Origin: an uncultured Gammaproteobacteria bacterium
Lineage (GTDB): Bacteria > Pseudomonadota > Gammaproteobacteria > SZUA-140
Length of the DNA: 7,302 nt
Reading direction: 5' to 3'
Assembly: GCA_945787585.1 (NCBI GenBank)
Contig: CALZIG010000040.1
Span: 1-7,302, forward strand
The notes under the pieces were generated by a model. That model had not been told where the DNA came from, did not search any database, and saw only the letters and a program-made list of their open reading frames with translations. The number at the start of each line of letters is the position of its first letter. Positions within the stretch are counted from its first letter, which is position 1. Of the stretch, positions 5,975-7,302 are shown in pieces. A program made the position numbers and the translations under genes.

Positions 5975-7176
5975 GTCAACGCTTTACCCTGACGACGCTG
6001 CTATTGTTATCGGCACTGTCGCTGACGGCTTGTAGCAGCGGCGATAGCGATAGTGATGCCGTGGCACCCACGGCGACCACGCAATCAGATGATGCGCAGC
6101 AGGCTGAGAAAGTGGCGACCTCAGATGCTAGCCCCGCATCAGCTGCTGTCGCGAGTAATACAGCAGCGACGCGCAGTAGTCTACCGCGTGTGCTGGAATC
6201 CTTCGGCGTTGGTGATGGTGTGTTTGTGCGTTCACTCGCAGTGGATACCCATGATCAATCGATCTGGGTGGGGACTTCAGCCGGTGTGCTGGAGATTGAT
6301 CTTGCAAGTTACGACATGCGTGCCATTTACTCCCGCAAGGATGGACTCGCCAACGAATACGTCTTCAGCATTATGGTCGATAGTCAGGGCAGTAAGTGGT
6401 TTGGCACCAATGGCGGCGGCATGACACGCTATCGTAACGGCGAGTGGAAGACCTTTTTTCCAATGCACGGCCTCGCCGATTACTGGGTCTACTCTTTTGG
6501 AGAGGCGCAGGATGGCTCACTGTGGGTCGGTACCTGGGGTGGCGCAAACCAGTTCAGTCGCACAGATGACAAGTTCACCGCCACTTATGTGAAAGAGCTG
6601 GTGAACGAGTGGGTCTACGGCATCGCCAGCGATGATCACGGGCGCATGTGGCTCGGCACAGAGGGTGGCATTTCGATGTTTGATGGCACGCGCTGGCACG
6701 GTTTTACCCATGAAGACGGCATCGGCGCACCCAATAAAAAGAACCTGCCGGTAAGCCAGAATACAGGTTTAGGAACGCGTGAACGGCACGACCTGAGTGT
6801 GCTCTCCGAAGGTCAGCAGACCTATAATCCGGGGTATGTCTTCTCTGTGCTGGTCGCGGCAGATAGCAAGGTGTGGGCCGGTACGTGGGGCGGCGGCGTG
6901 AGTTTTTACGATGGTAAAACATGGCAGAATCTGACCACTGAGGATGGGCTGGCGGGGGATATTGTCTACAGCATTGCACAGGATAGCGACGGTATTTTCT
7001 GGTTTGGCACGAATAATGGATTGTCACGCTTTGATGGCGAGGCGTGGCAGACCTTTTCTAAAGGCACCGGGAACGGTTTGATCGATGACAATGTCTATAC
7101 AGTTATCGCACTACCGTCCGGGGAAGTGTGGGCCGGTACACGTGGCGGCGTGACACGCATCGGTTACGGCGAATAG
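5971..7176 (+). CDS. Predicted lipoprotein with a seven-repeat two-component-regulator-type beta-propeller
   Basis: Encodes 401 residues. The signal peptide ends in a lipobox (SLTAC, C21) followed by Ser, compatible with outer-membrane lipidation. A low-complexity Asp/Ser then Ala/Thr-rich tether covers about 22-70. The rest is a propeller of Reg_prop-type repeats (W-x-GT-x-GG cores with DGL-x4-VYSI and FDG-x-x-W-x-x-F segments), with core tryptophans at 99, 143, 185, 227, 302, 344 and 387. Spacing is 42-44 residues except for 75 between the fourth and fifth. Reg_prop repeats are best known as periplasmic ligand sensors of hybrid two-component kinases. Here the protein ends right after the last repeat, with no Y_Y_Y domain, membrane span, kinase or DNA-binding part. 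The ATGA overlap with the cytochrome gene implies joint expression. Ligand or partner is unknown, and a role as a scaffold for redox proteins is equally possible. Confidence 0.9.
   Translation: MSQRFTLTTLLLLSALSLTACSSGDSDSDAVAPTATTQSDDAQQAEKVATSDASPASAAVASNTAATRSSLPRVLESFGVGDGVFVRSLAVDTHDQSIWVGTSAGVLEIDLASYDMRAIYSRKDGLANEYVFSIMVDSQGSKWFGTNGGGMTRYRNGEWKTFFPMHGLADYWVYSFGEAQDGSLWVGTWGGANQFSRTDDKFTATYVKELVNEWVYGIASDDHGRMWLGTEGGISMFDGTRWHGFTHEDGIGAPNKKNLPVSQNTGLGTRERHDLSVLSEGQQTYNPGYVFSVLVAADSKVWAGTWGGGVSFYDGKTWQNLTTEDGLAGDIVYSIAQDSDGIFWFGTNNGLSRFDGEAWQTFSKGTGNGLIDDNVYTVIALPSGEVWAGTRGGVTRIGYGE
6262..7155 (+). repeat. Seven in-frame propeller repeats within the lipoprotein gene
   Basis: Each repeat has a core of the form W-[VFLA]-GT-x-[GAN]-G: WVGTSAG, WFGTNGG, WVGTWGG, WLGTEGG, WAGTWGG, WFGTNNG and WAGTRGG. 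The repeats are degenerate at the DNA level, although the third, fifth and seventh cores (from 6523, 6874 and 7129) share similar stretches around TGGGYCGGTAC. This is old protein-level duplication rather than a recent DNA repeat. Confidence 0.9.
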
Positions 7177-7223
7177 GTGTAAGGGTGAGTGTTGTCCCCT
7201 CCATCGTTAGTATGAATAGAATC

Positions 7224-7231
7224 AAAGGTGA
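7224..7231 (+). promoter_or_regulatory. Shine-Dalgarno of the gene running off the right edge
   Basis: AAAGGTGA lies 5 nt before a GTG at 7237 that opens an uninterrupted frame to the window end. The ATG at 7235 is immediately followed by TGA and cannot be the start. Confidence 0.55.
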
Positions 7232-7236
7232 GTGAT

Positions 7237-7302
7237 GTGAATCTGAATTTTAAGGCGTTAGCGGTAGTGGTGATCATCATGGGCTTTATGGTGGTCGGCG
7301 GA
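7237..7302 (+). CDS. Unrecognised gene, N-terminal 22 codons only; probable signal peptide or membrane anchor
   Basis: The frame opens with a GTG and reads MNLNFKALAVVVIIMGFM and onward to the window edge without a stop. One lysine followed by an uninterrupted hydrophobic run is typical of a signal peptide or an N-terminal transmembrane anchor, so the product is probably exported or membrane-bound. It lies 60 nt after the propeller gene on the same strand, with a plausible ribosome binding site and no visible terminator between them, so it may belong to the same transcript. Too little is present to name a family. Confidence 0.6.
   Translation, partial: MNLNFKALAVVVIIMGFMVVGG

Noticed and set aside
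7192..7219. TTGTCC with a GAATAG 16 nt later, as a possible sigma-70 promoter before the last gene.
   Set aside because: Both boxes match the consensus poorly, and such matches are expected by chance in this AT-richer gap.

Overview
The window is a single plus-strand run of closely packed genes. It begins inside a System I cytochrome c maturation (ccm) operon and continues into a smaller group of periplasmic redox and lipoprotein genes. The ccm order is D-E-F-G-H-I, with CcmH and CcmI encoded separately rather than fused as in E. coli, CcmH carrying an LRCLVCQNQS motif, and moderate GC. This points to an environmental gammaproteobacterium of the Pseudomonas-like ccm type. Genus cannot be read from the sequence.

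Positions 1-4941 hold the 3' end of ccmD, then ccmE, ccmF, ccmG, ccmH and ccmI. Neighbours overlap by 1-4 nt or lie within a few bases, apart from a 53-nt gap before ccmI. Together they chaperone heme (CcmE), present reduced apocytochrome (CcmG, CcmH, CcmI) and ligate heme to the CXXCH motif (CcmF). The key residues are intact: the CcmE heme-binding His123, the four CcmF heme-ligand histidines and its WWD segment, the CXXC pairs of CcmG and CcmH, and the CcmI membrane segments, TPR region and C-terminal domain.

Positions 5019-7176 hold three more genes: a TlpA/ResA-like thioredoxin predicted to be a lipoprotein (GTG start), a small monoheme class I cytochrome c, and a predicted lipoprotein that is almost entirely a seven-repeat 'two-component regulator' beta-propeller with no kinase or output domain. 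The cytochrome and propeller genes overlap by 4 nt, so they are probably translationally coupled. This trio is not part of the standard ccm set and is the least-explained part of the window. Its combination of a thiol-redox lipoprotein, an electron carrier and a propeller suggests a periplasmic redox or sensing module, but no function can be assigned from sequence.

The window ends 22 codons into another gene with a GTG start and a hydrophobic N terminus. No RNA genes, insertion sequences, CRISPR arrays, convincing promoters or convincing rho-independent terminators were seen. There is no gene-free stretch longer than about 80 nt.
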